DNA from: Burkholderia sp. Ax-1724
Lineage (GTDB): Bacteria; Pseudomonadota; Gammaproteobacteria; Burkholderiales; Burkholderiaceae
Length of the DNA stretch: 64,000 nucleotides
Assembly: GCF_011752995.1 (NCBI RefSeq)
Contig: NZ_VWWL01000016.1
Span: forward strand, 123,932 to 187,931
Reading direction: 5' to 3'
Positions 1 through 8,093 of the stretch are shown here, in pieces. Every line of letters begins with the position of its first letter. The stretch's first letter is position 1. Both the position numbers and the translations under genes were made by a program. Below the pieces are notes generated by a model, which saw only the letters and a program-made list of their open reading frames with translations, was not told the origin of the DNA and ran no database searches.

Positions 1-618
1 GGCCGGCAGCGAGGGCATCTGCACGCATGCCGAGAGCACGATCGCATCGGCGTGCGTTGTGTCCATCCGGGAAACGATGCCCGGCAGCAGACCGGGGTCG
101 TGACGGCCGACCTCGAGGTTGTCGGGAATCTCGAGGGCACGGTAATCGAGCACCTCGTAACCTTCATTACGGATGTAGTCGACCACCAGCTCGGTGAGTG
201 GCTTCATATACGGAGCCACCACCACAATACGCTTTGCGCCGATCACCTTTAGCGCATCAACGAGTGCGCCAGCGCTAGTGATGACCGGTGCCGCCCCACC
301 ATTCTCGACCGTACGCTCATGCAGTCGTTTTTGCGACACGCGGTGGTAACCGTGGCCCATCGCCATGATCGCAACCAGACACGCATAGCCAAGCACGTCC
401 ACGCGCGCGTCGCTGAGTTCCAGCGCACAGCGGTCCGACTCCGCGTCCATGGCGGCCAGCTCCTCCTTCACCACTTTCTTCATGCGCATGCGGCTGGAGT
501 GGAACGTGAAACGCTCGGCACGGATCGTCTGGCGCGCGAGAAACATCGACGGAATCTCTGTCTCCATCGTCGTGTTCGAACTCGGCACAATCTGACCAAT
601 TCGGTACTGATTCGTCAT
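1..618 (-). CDS. maiA: Maleate cis-trans isomerase (partial, C-terminus beyond window)
   Basis: This cytoplasmic enzyme of the Asp/Glu racemase superfamily isomerises maleate to fumarate, the last step of the maleamate branch of pyridine-carboxylate degradation. The first 206 codons are visible. The N-terminus has the family signature YRIGQIVPSSNTTMETEIP, and two cysteines in the usual places can be seen, one in YACLVAIM and one in SACVQMPS; maleate isomerases use two such cysteines. The ATG at 618 is preceded by AGGAG. The gene lies about 60 bp downstream of the decarboxylase gene and is probably co-transcribed with it. Arylmalonate decarboxylase and Asp/Glu racemases are related alternatives, but the N-terminal signature and the neighbours favour maleate isomerase. 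Confidence 0.85.
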   Translation of the reverse strand, partial: MTNQYRIGQIVPSSNTTMETEIPSMFLARQTIRAERFTFHSSRMRMKKVVKEELAAMDAESDRCALELSDARVDVLGYACLVAIMAMGHGYHRVSQKRLHERTVENGGAAPVITSAGALVDALKVIGAKRIVVVAPYMKPLTELVVDYIRNEGYEVLDYRALEIPDNLEVGRHDPGLLPGIVSRMDTTHADAIVLSACVQMPSLPA

Positions 619-677
619 TGCTACTCCTGGATAAATTTAACCTGATGTTTTCGCTGCTCGCGGTTAAAAAACCAGCG

Positions 678-1643
678 TCACAGCTTGAAGATACGTTCGG
701 CATTGCCGTGGCAAACGAGATTTCTGACTTTCTCGTCGAGTGGCGCCTGCTCAATGAAATCGGCAGCAATCGCCGTGGATTCGTACGGGTAGTCCACCGA
801 AAACATCACGGCCTCCGGGCCCATTTCCCCAATTGCACCAAGCAGAGATGGAGCCGAGCAAACACCGGAAGTGGTAATCAGGATGTTTGTTCCGATGTAC
901 TCGGAAGGCGCGCGTTCGAGACGAATACCGTGCGAGTAAACAGCGAAACGGCTATCAAACCTCCAGCGCAGGTAGGGCAAGCCCTCACCCATGTGGCCCA
1001 GAATGACTTTCAGTCCGGGGAAGCGGTCGAAGACACCGCCGAAGAGAAGGCGCAATGCATGGCTGCTGGTTTCAACACCCCACCCCCACACGGCACCCGC
1101 CAGTTCCGGATGGCCGTCGAATACCTTTGGCGCCACATACGCATCGGCAGGATGCAGATACAGAGGCACATCGAGTTCCTGCATCCGCTCCCAGAAAGGG
1201 TCGTAAGCACGGCCATCGTAGTACGTTCCCAGCGTGTGCCCATTCACCAGCGCGCCCTTAAAACCAAATTCCCGAACCGTGCGGGTCAACTCGTCAACGG
1301 CGCCATGAGGTGTGTGCATCGGCAGCGTGGCAAACCCGCCAAACCGCGTCGGATGCCCCGCAATCTGTTGTGCCAGAAAGTCATTGCTTTGCCTGGCGCG
1401 AGCAACTGCCAGGGCCGGGTCAGTCTCGCCCTGCACACTCGGCCCACTCTGGGACAAGATGGTGTAATCGATCCCGGCGCGGTCCATCTCGACGATCCGC
1501 TGCTCGTCGAAATCCGCAAGCCGGGCCGCAAGATCGGCGAGCACGTCCGGCTCGATGTGCTGCGTGAAGCTTTTTGAGTAGCCCTGGAAGTCAGGCGTTG
1601 AAAAGTGCTCTTCCAGGGCAATCTTCCGAATCCGTTTAGTCAC
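678..1643 (-). CDS. picC: Amidohydrolase-2 (ACMSD) family non-oxidative decarboxylase, probable 3,6-dihydroxypicolinate decarboxylase
   Basis: The 321-residue protein belongs to the ACMSD / gamma-resorcylate decarboxylase family of metal-dependent decarboxylases. Visible metal ligands are the N-terminal LEEH motif (E and H), the histidine of PLYLHPAD, the histidine of ILGHMGE and the aspartate of SVDYPYE. In gamma-resorcylate decarboxylases the first motif is E-x-H, as here, rather than the H-x-H of ACMSD. The reading frame is open to 1796, but a GTG at 1643 with GGGAG seven bases upstream puts the conserved KIALEEHF at the N-terminus and leaves the operator at 1664-1675 outside the gene. Next to a Rieske/molybdenum hydroxylase pair and maleate isomerase, the likely job is 3,6-dihydroxypicolinate to 2,5-dihydroxypyridine. 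Gamma-resorcylate decarboxylase is the main alternative. Confidence 0.75.
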   Translation of the reverse strand: MTKRIRKIALEEHFSTPDFQGYSKSFTQHIEPDVLADLAARLADFDEQRIVEMDRAGIDYTILSQSGPSVQGETDPALAVARARQSNDFLAQQIAGHPTRFGGFATLPMHTPHGAVDELTRTVREFGFKGALVNGHTLGTYYDGRAYDPFWERMQELDVPLYLHPADAYVAPKVFDGHPELAGAVWGWGVETSSHALRLLFGGVFDRFPGLKVILGHMGEGLPYLRWRFDSRFAVYSHGIRLERAPSEYIGTNILITTSGVCSAPSLLGAIGEMGPEAVMFSVDYPYESTAIAADFIEQAPLDEKVRNLVCHGNAERIFKL

Positions 1644-1663
1644 GACAAACTCCCATTTTTTAA

Positions 1664-1675
1664 TCAGCATGCTGA
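1664..1675. promoter_or_regulatory. Operator-like palindrome upstream of the decarboxylase gene
   Basis: TCAGCATGCTGA is a perfect 12-bp palindrome 21 bp upstream of the GTG start at 1643. An almost identical copy (TCAGTATGCTGA, 9683-9694) lies at the promoter of the oxygenase operon. Both fit TCAG-N4-CTNN, which I recall as the binding motif of the picolinate repressor PicR. This suggests that the decarboxylase and isomerase genes form a separate transcription unit under the same regulator. Confidence 0.65.
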
Positions 1676-1744
1676 CAATAAAGGGGCGAGACGGCGTGCT
1701 TGACACGCTACGCCCCCGATCTTCCGCTATCGTTGTGACAGCAT

Positions 1745-2956
1745 TTATTCGCCTCGGCCAAAGAGCCGTTTCATACGACCCCACAGGACACTCCACACCA
1801 GACTGCCGACGTTGAATCGGGTCTGCAACGTTGCGGAGTCCGGCACGTCTGCGCCGCCCAACTGCGCGGTAATTCGCATACCGAAGTCAGCAATCATCCG
1901 TCGCACAAAATCTTTAACAAGCCCGGAACGGGAAAATTGCGCGAGCGGTCCTTGCAGCATGTATTCGAGCGTGACCGCCACTCGTGTCTGCGTCCCGTTC
2001 GCTTCATCACTCAACGCGTAAGTCACGTCGCCGTTCGCCTTCGAGCGGCTGATGTTGTCCTGGCCGGCTCCACGCATCACGGCCCGATGCGCCGCGTCAT
2101 CACGTTCAAGGCGTGCAGCACCGGCAAAATTCGCCGACATCGGCCCAAATTTGATGGCGATCTTGCCTTTCACTTTTTCAGCATCGTGCTCGATCAGTTC
2201 CGCCCCTGGCAGACAGCCGGTGACGGAGGGAAGGTCTCCCATAAAACCCCAGACCCGCTCAAGCGGAAACGGCACGACGAAACTGTCATCAATTGCCGTC
2301 CAGCCTTTGCGCTCACCCGCCGGCTGGGCAGCAGAAACCGGCGATGCCGCGCTCGCCTCTTGCGGCGCGCGTTCCGAGGAAATCGACGGGGCAGCCGCCA
2401 CTGCTGCAAATGTCTGGAATGCACCGGTTTCCTGCGTCGCCGCTTGTCGAACTGGAGCAGTGGGAACGGTGAGGACGTCAGCGATCGGATTGTCTTTCAG
2501 GTCGCCAAGTACCGCTTTGATGGCGTTGACGATACCCATGTAGCCGGTGCAGCGGCACAGATTTCCGGACAGCTCGAGACGAATGCGCGACTCATCAGCG
2601 TCAGGAAAACGGCGCACGATATCGCGTGCCGTAATGAGCATACCCGGCGTACAGTAGCCGCACTGCAGGCCGTGATGCACCGAGAAAGATCGACGGATGC
2701 GCTTCATCAGTTCATCGTCGTCGAACCCTTCGATCGTACGCACCTTCTGGTGGTCGCAAGCGACCGCGAAAGTAATGCAGGAACGCACCGGTTCGCCGTC
2801 GATAAGGACGGTGCACGCGCCGCACACTCCGTGCTCGCACCCCAGGTGGGTACCGGTCAGATTCTGGTTATCGCGCAGGAAATCGCCCAGATGCGTGCGC
2901 GGCGCAACCTCGCCGCGTATCGCCCGGTCGTTGATGGTGAGTTCAATGACAGACAT
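1745..2956 (-). CDS. Molybdenum hydroxylase small subunit: 2Fe-2S protein fused to a CoxG/SRPBCC domain
   Basis: The protein has 403 residues. Residues 1-155 are a standard xanthine dehydrogenase/CoxS-type iron-sulfur subunit: cysteines 40, 45, 48 and 60 (CEHGVCGACTV and EPVRSC) bind the plant-type cluster, and cysteines 99, 102, 134 and 136 (CGYC and CRC) the second one. An Ala/Pro-rich linker (about 160-218) leads to a CoxG-like SRPBCC domain (about 222-365, starting DDSFVVPFPLERVW) and a short hydrophobic-basic tail. CoxG helps membrane attachment and maturation in CO dehydrogenase, so this fusion is unusual. The frame is open to 3613, but the ATG at 2956 has AGGA upstream and starts exactly at the ferredoxin fold. 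With the next two genes it forms a probable picolinate 6-hydroxylase (PicA). Confidence 0.88.
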   Translation of the reverse strand: MSVIELTINDRAIRGEVAPRTHLGDFLRDNQNLTGTHLGCEHGVCGACTVLIDGEPVRSCITFAVACDHQKVRTIEGFDDDELMKRIRRSFSVHHGLQCGYCTPGMLITARDIVRRFPDADESRIRLELSGNLCRCTGYMGIVNAIKAVLGDLKDNPIADVLTVPTAPVRQAATQETGAFQTFAAVAAAPSISSERAPQEASAASPVSAAQPAGERKGWTAIDDSFVVPFPLERVWGFMGDLPSVTGCLPGAELIEHDAEKVKGKIAIKFGPMSANFAGAARLERDDAAHRAVMRGAGQDNISRSKANGDVTYALSDEANGTQTRVAVTLEYMLQGPLAQFSRSGLVKDFVRRMIADFGMRITAQLGGADVPDSATLQTRFNVGSLVWSVLWGRMKRLFGRGE

Positions 2957-2975
2957 GGAAATTCCTGTTAACGCG

Positions 2976-3815
2976 TTAACGCGCTGATGAACCGAAGGTT
3001 TGTGCAAGACAGCGCTCAACCGTGGCGGCGTGCATGGAGCGGTCGATAGCGTCCGCATTCGGCATCGCGTTCGCCACACCTGCCGCAATCGCTTCCGGCG
3101 TGGCAGCACTTGGGCCCTGCTTCGCGATTGACTGCGCAAGCGAGTCCAATGCAGTCGGCGGGCCATCAAGCGCGCCAAGGACCACGCGGGCCAGGCCGGT
3201 TTGCGCGTCAAACGCCGCAGCTGCGCTTGCGTGGGCGAACTCGCCAGTCTTGCGGCAAAGCTTGTAATAGCCCCAACGCAGGGTGCTCCCGATTTTTGGC
3301 AACAGAACCGCAGAGATAATCTCGCCGTCGTCAAGCAGCGTTGTAAAGGCGCCCAGCATGAACTCACTGACGCGCACGTGACGCGTACTGCCCGCCTTCG
3401 CGAGCTCCAGCCTGGCGTCGAGGGCCGAAAGCGCCAACGGCCAGTCCGCTGCGGGGTCGGCATGCGCCAGACTGCCGCCGATGGTTCCTCTGTTACGAAT
3501 CGCGCGGTACGCAATACCCGAAGCGACATACTGCATAAATCCGTTACGCAAAGGTTCGTACTTCCCGTCCTCGATTTCCGCGTGAGTAATCGCCGCGCCC
3601 ACACGAACCACATCGCCTACGACAGTGACGCCGCGCAATTCGTCAACATGTGACACATCGACCACGCGCGATGGCCTCGCCAGGCGGAGATTCAGCATCG
3701 GCCCCATCGACTGGCTACCGGCAATCGGTTTCACGCCCGTCGCCGAATCACCGAACTCACGTAACGCGTCAGACAATGTAGCAGCGCGTACGTATTCAAA
3801 AGCGGCGGCCTTCAT
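2976..3815 (-). CDS. Molybdenum hydroxylase FAD-binding subunit (CoxM type)
   Basis: This 279-residue medium subunit passes electrons between the 2Fe-2S clusters and the external acceptor through FAD. The two flavin-binding motifs of the family are present: AGSQSMGPMLNLRLARP near residue 33 and TIGGSLAHADPAADWP near residue 111. The ATG at 3815 overlaps the stop of the large-subunit gene by one base (TGATG), with GAGGTG just upstream, so the two are translationally coupled. The gene ends 19 bp before the iron-sulfur subunit start; that gap holds the palindrome GTTAACGCGTTAAC. The order large-FAD-2Fe2S matches the picA genes in content; the individual picA number is left open. Confidence 0.88.
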   Translation of the reverse strand: MKAAAFEYVRAATLSDALREFGDSATGVKPIAGSQSMGPMLNLRLARPSRVVDVSHVDELRGVTVVGDVVRVGAAITHAEIEDGKYEPLRNGFMQYVASGIAYRAIRNRGTIGGSLAHADPAADWPLALSALDARLELAKAGSTRHVRVSEFMLGAFTTLLDDGEIISAVLLPKIGSTLRWGYYKLCRKTGEFAHASAAAAFDAQTGLARVVLGALDGPPTALDSLAQSIAKQGPSAATPEAIAAGVANAMPNADAIDRSMHAATVERCLAQTFGSSAR

Positions 3816-6220
3816 CAAATCACCTCGTGAGCATGTTCTGCTTCTGCCTTGCCGTGCGAAGCCGCTTTGGCCGCTTCAATCGCGGCAAGCAGCCGTCGCG
3901 GCGTGAGAGGTGCCTCGCTGACGAGTGCTCCAATAGGGCTAAGCGCATCGTTCACCGCATTGAAAAGCGTGGCGGGGGGTGCGATTGCACCGCCTTCGCC
4001 GACCCCCTTCGCGCCGAATTCCGTGTAGGGCGACGGCGTCTCCATATGAATGATGGTCAACGACGGCAACTCCGTCGGCCCGGGCAACATGTAGTCTGCG
4101 AGCGTGGACGTCAGTGGCTGCGCGTTATCGTCGTATAGCGTTTCTTCATAGAACGCGGTGCCGATGCCCTGTGCCGTGCCGCCGATGGTCTGGCCTTCGA
4201 CAACCATCGGGTTAATCATTCGCCCGCAGTCTTCAACGATGACGTAATCCAGAATGTCGACGTGGCCCGTTTTTGTATCAACCGCCACGGCAGCCGCATG
4301 CGTCGCGTAGCTGAATGCGCCGGTATCGACCTTCGGCTTGAAACCCTGAGTTGCTTCGAGCCCGGTCAGATCCACGCCCGGCGGTAAGCGTTCGGGCCGC
4401 AGATACCACGCGTGACCGATCTCCGCGAGGGATACCCGTCCCGTTGCGCCAACCACCTCGCCGGCCTCGAATCGGACCACGTCTTCCGGTTCACCCAGGA
4501 TATGTGCGCCAATTTTGATCAGTCGCGGTACCAGTTCGCGGCACGTTGCCGCGACTGCACCACCTGCCATGACAATGCTGCGAGAGGCGTAGGTACCCGT
4601 GGAGTACGGCGTGAGAGCCGTATCGCCGTGCACGACCTTGATCTTCTGAATCGGAACGCCCAGCACTTCATTTGCGATCTGCGCCAATGTCGTTTCCATA
4701 CCCTGGCCATGGGAATGGATTCCGGCACGAACCTCCAGACCGCCATCCGCTGTGATCCGGACAGTTGCCAGGTCGTAGCCTGGAACCACCGGCAAGCCCC
4801 ACGACGCGAACACTGCCGTGCCGTGTGCCGATTGCTCCGTGAATGTCGCGAACCCGATACCGATCAGCCTGCCGTCTGGCTCACCCTCTTTCTGACGACG
4901 GCGCCATCTGGCAACATCAAGCTGTTCAGCGGCCCGCTTCAGACTCTTCTGGAAGTCGCCACTGTCGTAGTGCTTCTTGACAACGTTCGTATAGGGCATG
5001 TCAGCCCCGCGAATCAGATTGTCGTAGCGAACCTCCCACGCTTCGCGGCCGACTGCGCGCGCAATGGCGTCCATCGTCAGTTCGATCGCGAAACAGACGC
5101 CGGTACGTGCCACGCCGCGATACGGGAGGAACCCGGGCTTGTTGGTTGCCGCGCACTGGGTACGGCAGCGGTATCCGCTGAAATCATAGGGGCCAGGCAG
5201 GTTACCCAACGCCTGCCCTGTTTCGAGCCCAATCGTAAAAGGCCACGCGGAATACGCGCCGCCGTCAATCAACAGGTTACAGTCCAGCGCCAGGAGCCGT
5301 CCATTGTTGTCCGCATATGCGGTAAGTTCGTAGTGGTGCTGGCGCGTATTCGCACCCGCGATCAAATGCTCGCGACGGTCTTCGATAAAGCGAAACGGAC
5401 GTTTGTAGGTGAGAGCAAGCCACGCAATGCAAAGCTCTTCCTGTTGAAGCACACATTTGTAGCCGAATGCACCGCCCACATCAGGCGAAATGACACGCAC
5501 CTGAGCATGGTCAATACCAAGGCATTGCGCAAGCACCGTACGGATCATGTGCGGGACCTGGGTCGACGTAATGACGACCAGTTGCGCCTGCGTGTGGTCC
5601 CAGTAGGCCAGTACGGCCTTGCCTTCCATTGGGACCATGCACTGACGGGCCAGGTTGACCTTTTGTCTGACGACGACGGGTGCGTCTTTGGAGCGCTCGT
5701 CGAAATTGACATCCGCCTTCAGATCGAGGAAAAGATTGTCTGTCCAGTGGTCATGCACCCGCACGTCTGTGCGCTCGCGTGCTGTAAATGCACTCGCAAA
5801 CGCAGGCAGTTCCTCCAGATCCAGCTCAACTTCCTCCGCGATGTCCTCGGCCTCGGCGCGGGAACTCGCGAAACACATTGCCACAGGTTCGCCGACAAAG
5901 CGGACTTTCCCGGAGGCGAGCGGCGGGTGCGACGAAGGCTTGTAGGTCGGCAAGCTGGAATCAGCCACGATGTCTGTCGCCGTCTGCATGTCTTCCCGCA
6001 CAATGACCTGATCAGCGAAGCGTTCGGGCTTGCCGATGCGCTCGATGCGAGCATGCGCAAGTGGGCTGCGCAGGAACGCCACTTCCTGCAAATCAGGAAA
6101 CGTATAGTCGGCAACGAATTTTCCCTTGCCATGCAAATGGCGCTCATCTTCGCGACGCCTCACGCGGGCGCCGATGCCGCCGCTTTCGATGGGCGCTTCC
6201 GTCGGTTCGGTGTGGCTCAT
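3815..6220 (-). CDS. Molybdenum hydroxylase large, Moco-binding subunit (xanthine dehydrogenase/aldehyde oxidase family)
   Basis: This 801-residue catalytic subunit carries the molybdopterin cofactor and hydroxylates an aromatic or aldehyde carbon next to nitrogen, with water as the oxygen source. An N-terminal ald_Xan_dh_C domain is followed by the Moco domain with GGAFGYKCVLQQEE, a PYRGVAR motif in the place of AYRGAGR of form II enzymes (not the AYRCSFR of true CO dehydrogenase), and the catalytic glutamate in GAKGVGEGG near the C-terminus. Two in-frame ATGs, at 6226 and 6220, are possible; AGGGGG is better spaced for 6220. Placed between a Rieske oxygenase and a PicC-like decarboxylase, it best fits picolinate to 6-hydroxypicolinate. 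Substrate is inferred from context only. Confidence 0.87.
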   Translation of the reverse strand: MSHTEPTEAPIESGGIGARVRRREDERHLHGKGKFVADYTFPDLQEVAFLRSPLAHARIERIGKPERFADQVIVREDMQTATDIVADSSLPTYKPSSHPPLASGKVRFVGEPVAMCFASSRAEAEDIAEEVELDLEELPAFASAFTARERTDVRVHDHWTDNLFLDLKADVNFDERSKDAPVVVRQKVNLARQCMVPMEGKAVLAYWDHTQAQLVVITSTQVPHMIRTVLAQCLGIDHAQVRVISPDVGGAFGYKCVLQQEELCIAWLALTYKRPFRFIEDRREHLIAGANTRQHHYELTAYADNNGRLLALDCNLLIDGGAYSAWPFTIGLETGQALGNLPGPYDFSGYRCRTQCAATNKPGFLPYRGVARTGVCFAIELTMDAIARAVGREAWEVRYDNLIRGADMPYTNVVKKHYDSGDFQKSLKRAAEQLDVARWRRRQKEGEPDGRLIGIGFATFTEQSAHGTAVFASWGLPVVPGYDLATVRITADGGLEVRAGIHSHGQGMETTLAQIANEVLGVPIQKIKVVHGDTALTPYSTGTYASRSIVMAGGAVAATCRELVPRLIKIGAHILGEPEDVVRFEAGEVVGATGRVSLAEIGHAWYLRPERLPPGVDLTGLEATQGFKPKVDTGAFSYATHAAAVAVDTKTGHVDILDYVIVEDCGRMINPMVVEGQTIGGTAQGIGTAFYEETLYDDNAQPLTSTLADYMLPGPTELPSLTIIHMETPSPYTEFGAKGVGEGGAIAPPATLFNAVNDALSPIGALVSEAPLTPRRLLAAIEAAKAASHGKAEAEHAHEVI

Positions 6221-6272
6221 ATGCATCCCCCTGGTTTGTGGCCCGCTCTTGACATTCTCCGCTTACCCCCTT

Positions 6273-6782
6273 TCAAACAGGATAGGCCAGATCGTTCGCA
6301 ATCATCGCCGTGTCATAAATAGCCTGCCGTTCCTTCAGAAGCAGCTCATTGCCCTTTCGAGCAAAGCGGTCGAAAAGCCGACCGGCCTGATGCAGGCAAG
6401 TCGCGCCTTCGACCAGGGTCTGCATCAACATGTAGTTACTCTGAGCAATGATTTCTTCGTCTGTCACGTCAAGAATCCGAACGTTGGTGACGAAATGCAG
6501 CATCTGTCGCGGCGCGAACATCTGCGTTCTGGAGATAGCTACTGCGCGGTCGCGCAGCATGTCCCGCCCTTCGGCGTAGACCAGGCCGACCGGAAACCCG
6601 AGGGCGGCATTTTCGTACTCGGTCACCCGGTAAAGACAGTTCTCCGTAAAAAATTCCGGCCACCGCTCGACGTCGCCCCCGTCGAGCACCGCACAATATT
6701 CGGCATGAAAATCTTCCACGGCTGCGCGCGCAGCAAGTGCCTTGTCGTGTGCAATTGGTTTCTTTTCGAATCCTGGTAGCAT
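6273..6782 (-). CDS. Rieske oxygenase beta (small) subunit
   Basis: The 169-residue protein has the NTF2-like cone fold sequence of ring-hydroxylating oxygenase beta subunits, with the typical FHAEYCAVLDGGDVERWPEFF and later LHFVTNVRI. It plays a structural role in the alpha3beta3 oxygenase. Its ATG directly follows the TAA of the alpha-subunit gene (TAAATG), so the two are translationally coupled. Closest recognisable relatives are the small subunits of salicylate 5-hydroxylase and anthranilate 1,2-dioxygenase. In this context it should belong to the 6-hydroxypicolinate 3-hydroxylase (PicB) system. Confidence 0.85.
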   Translation of the reverse strand: MLPGFEKKPIAHDKALAARAAVEDFHAEYCAVLDGGDVERWPEFFTENCLYRVTEYENAALGFPVGLVYAEGRDMLRDRAVAISRTQMFAPRQMLHFVTNVRILDVTDEEIIAQSNYMLMQTLVEGATCLHQAGRLFDRFARKGNELLLKERQAIYDTAMIANDLAYPV

Positions 6783-8075
6783 TTAAAACCCCATCACTTC
6801 ACGGTAGTGTTTGTACATCGCGCGAATTGCAGCTTCCGAAATCAGATTGTCCGCGGTTCCAGTTTTTTCACTGTCGAGTTTGAGTACGCTGCGATCGGTT
6901 ACGGAACGACGCACGCCTTCCTGCACAAACTTCATGGCTTCGTTGTCCTCGAGACCGAGGAATCCAGCTGGCCCCATCAGGTTGCCCTGGCGCAGCCGGT
7001 GACGTGTGGTCTCTTCTGTATCGTCTTCGTAGCCGAACATCGTCCACAGCATCACCATGCTGTTTGGCCCATTCGGAACGATATGCCGCACCCCCAAAGT
7101 ATTCATTTCACGCTGGACGATCAGATTCGGCCAGATCGTCTGCATCGTCACCGACCATTCAGAGTCAAACTCCTTGACGTACTCAAGGAACCGCTCATCC
7201 TTGAGGACCATACCCTCGTGGAACGAGCGCATTTCTTTTTTCTTGTCGGTGTCCACCGTTGCATAGAGTGAATCGCTTTTGGCCGACGCCATCGTGCCGT
7301 GTATGCCGTATTTACTGTCGGCCACCATCGCCGAGCGGTTCCCTGCAACCAGCAAGCCGAACACCACCAGGAAGGAGTGCAGCAGCGTTGCGTGGTAAGG
7401 ATCCTTCAGATTCTCGTGGTACATCTTCCAGTTGCACGGCAGCTCGTTCTTGTAAAACCCGAGGATGCGCAGCTTCTTGCCGTTGAAGACGGTGTCGAAA
7501 TCTTTCAGGATTTCGGGCGTGAGGTAATCTTCAATAGGCTCCATGTCGTGCGTGAACGAGGCGAAGACCACTCCGTTACGCGTCGTGACAGCAAGCTTCT
7601 TGAGACCGTGGTCCTCATTACGGAAGTCGCGCGGCATCCCGCCGAGCTTGTTCACACCCCGTTTGAACGGAATACCTTGCAGATTCCCTTTCAGGTCATA
7701 GGACCACTGGTGATACGGGCAGACGAACTCAGCATTGTTGCCGCGCGTGTGACGACATAATTCGGCGCCACGATGGGCGCAGCGGTTTTCGAACACATGA
7801 ATGGAACCATCTTCTGCGCGTGAGACGACCACCGGCGTCGGACCTACATACGAGCGCTTGTAGTCCCCGCTGTTGGGCACTTCGGCCTCCAGCGCAACGA
7901 AGTTCCAGGTACGGCCCTGAAAAATCCGCTCAACCTCGCGAGCGTACACATCGTCGCTCGTGTAAACCCAGTCTGGAATAGCGTGAAGGCCGTCCTCCGG
8001 CCAGACCAGTTGCTCGATGGGCTTATTTTTGACGCTCGGCGTACCAAGGCCAATTACCGTCTCTGACGAATACAA
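6783..8075 (-). CDS. Rieske oxygenase alpha (large) subunit, salicylate 5-hydroxylase/anthranilate dioxygenase type
   Basis: The 430-residue catalytic subunit has a Rieske domain with C99-x-H101 and C119-x2-H122 (ENRCAHRG and CPYHQW) and a mononuclear iron site with D225, H228 and H233 in KDPYHATLLH. Its overall pattern, including the DWVYTSDDVYAREVERIF N-terminus, is that of the NagG/AndAc branch, whose members hydroxylate ortho-substituted aromatic acids. With dedicated reductase and ferredoxin genes upstream and a decarboxylase downstream, the likely reaction is mono-hydroxylation of 6-hydroxypicolinate at C3. Salicylate or anthranilate hydroxylation would not explain the molybdenum hydroxylase and maleate isomerase in the same cluster, but cannot be excluded from sequence alone. 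Confidence 0.87.
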   Translation of the reverse strand: MYSSETVIGLGTPSVKNKPIEQLVWPEDGLHAIPDWVYTSDDVYAREVERIFQGRTWNFVALEAEVPNSGDYKRSYVGPTPVVVSRAEDGSIHVFENRCAHRGAELCRHTRGNNAEFVCPYHQWSYDLKGNLQGIPFKRGVNKLGGMPRDFRNEDHGLKKLAVTTRNGVVFASFTHDMEPIEDYLTPEILKDFDTVFNGKKLRILGFYKNELPCNWKMYHENLKDPYHATLLHSFLVVFGLLVAGNRSAMVADSKYGIHGTMASAKSDSLYATVDTDKKKEMRSFHEGMVLKDERFLEYVKEFDSEWSVTMQTIWPNLIVQREMNTLGVRHIVPNGPNSMVMLWTMFGYEDDTEETTRHRLRQGNLMGPAGFLGLEDNEAMKFVQEGVRRSVTDRSVLKLDSEKTGTADNLISEAAIRAMYKHYREVMGF

Positions 8076-8093
8076 AGTACTCTCCTGAATGCG

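Noticed and set aside
2957..3613. N-terminal extension of the 2Fe-2S subunit gene up to 3613
   Set aside because: It overlaps the FAD-subunit gene in another frame and has no domain; the ATG at 2956 with AGGA begins the ferredoxin fold.
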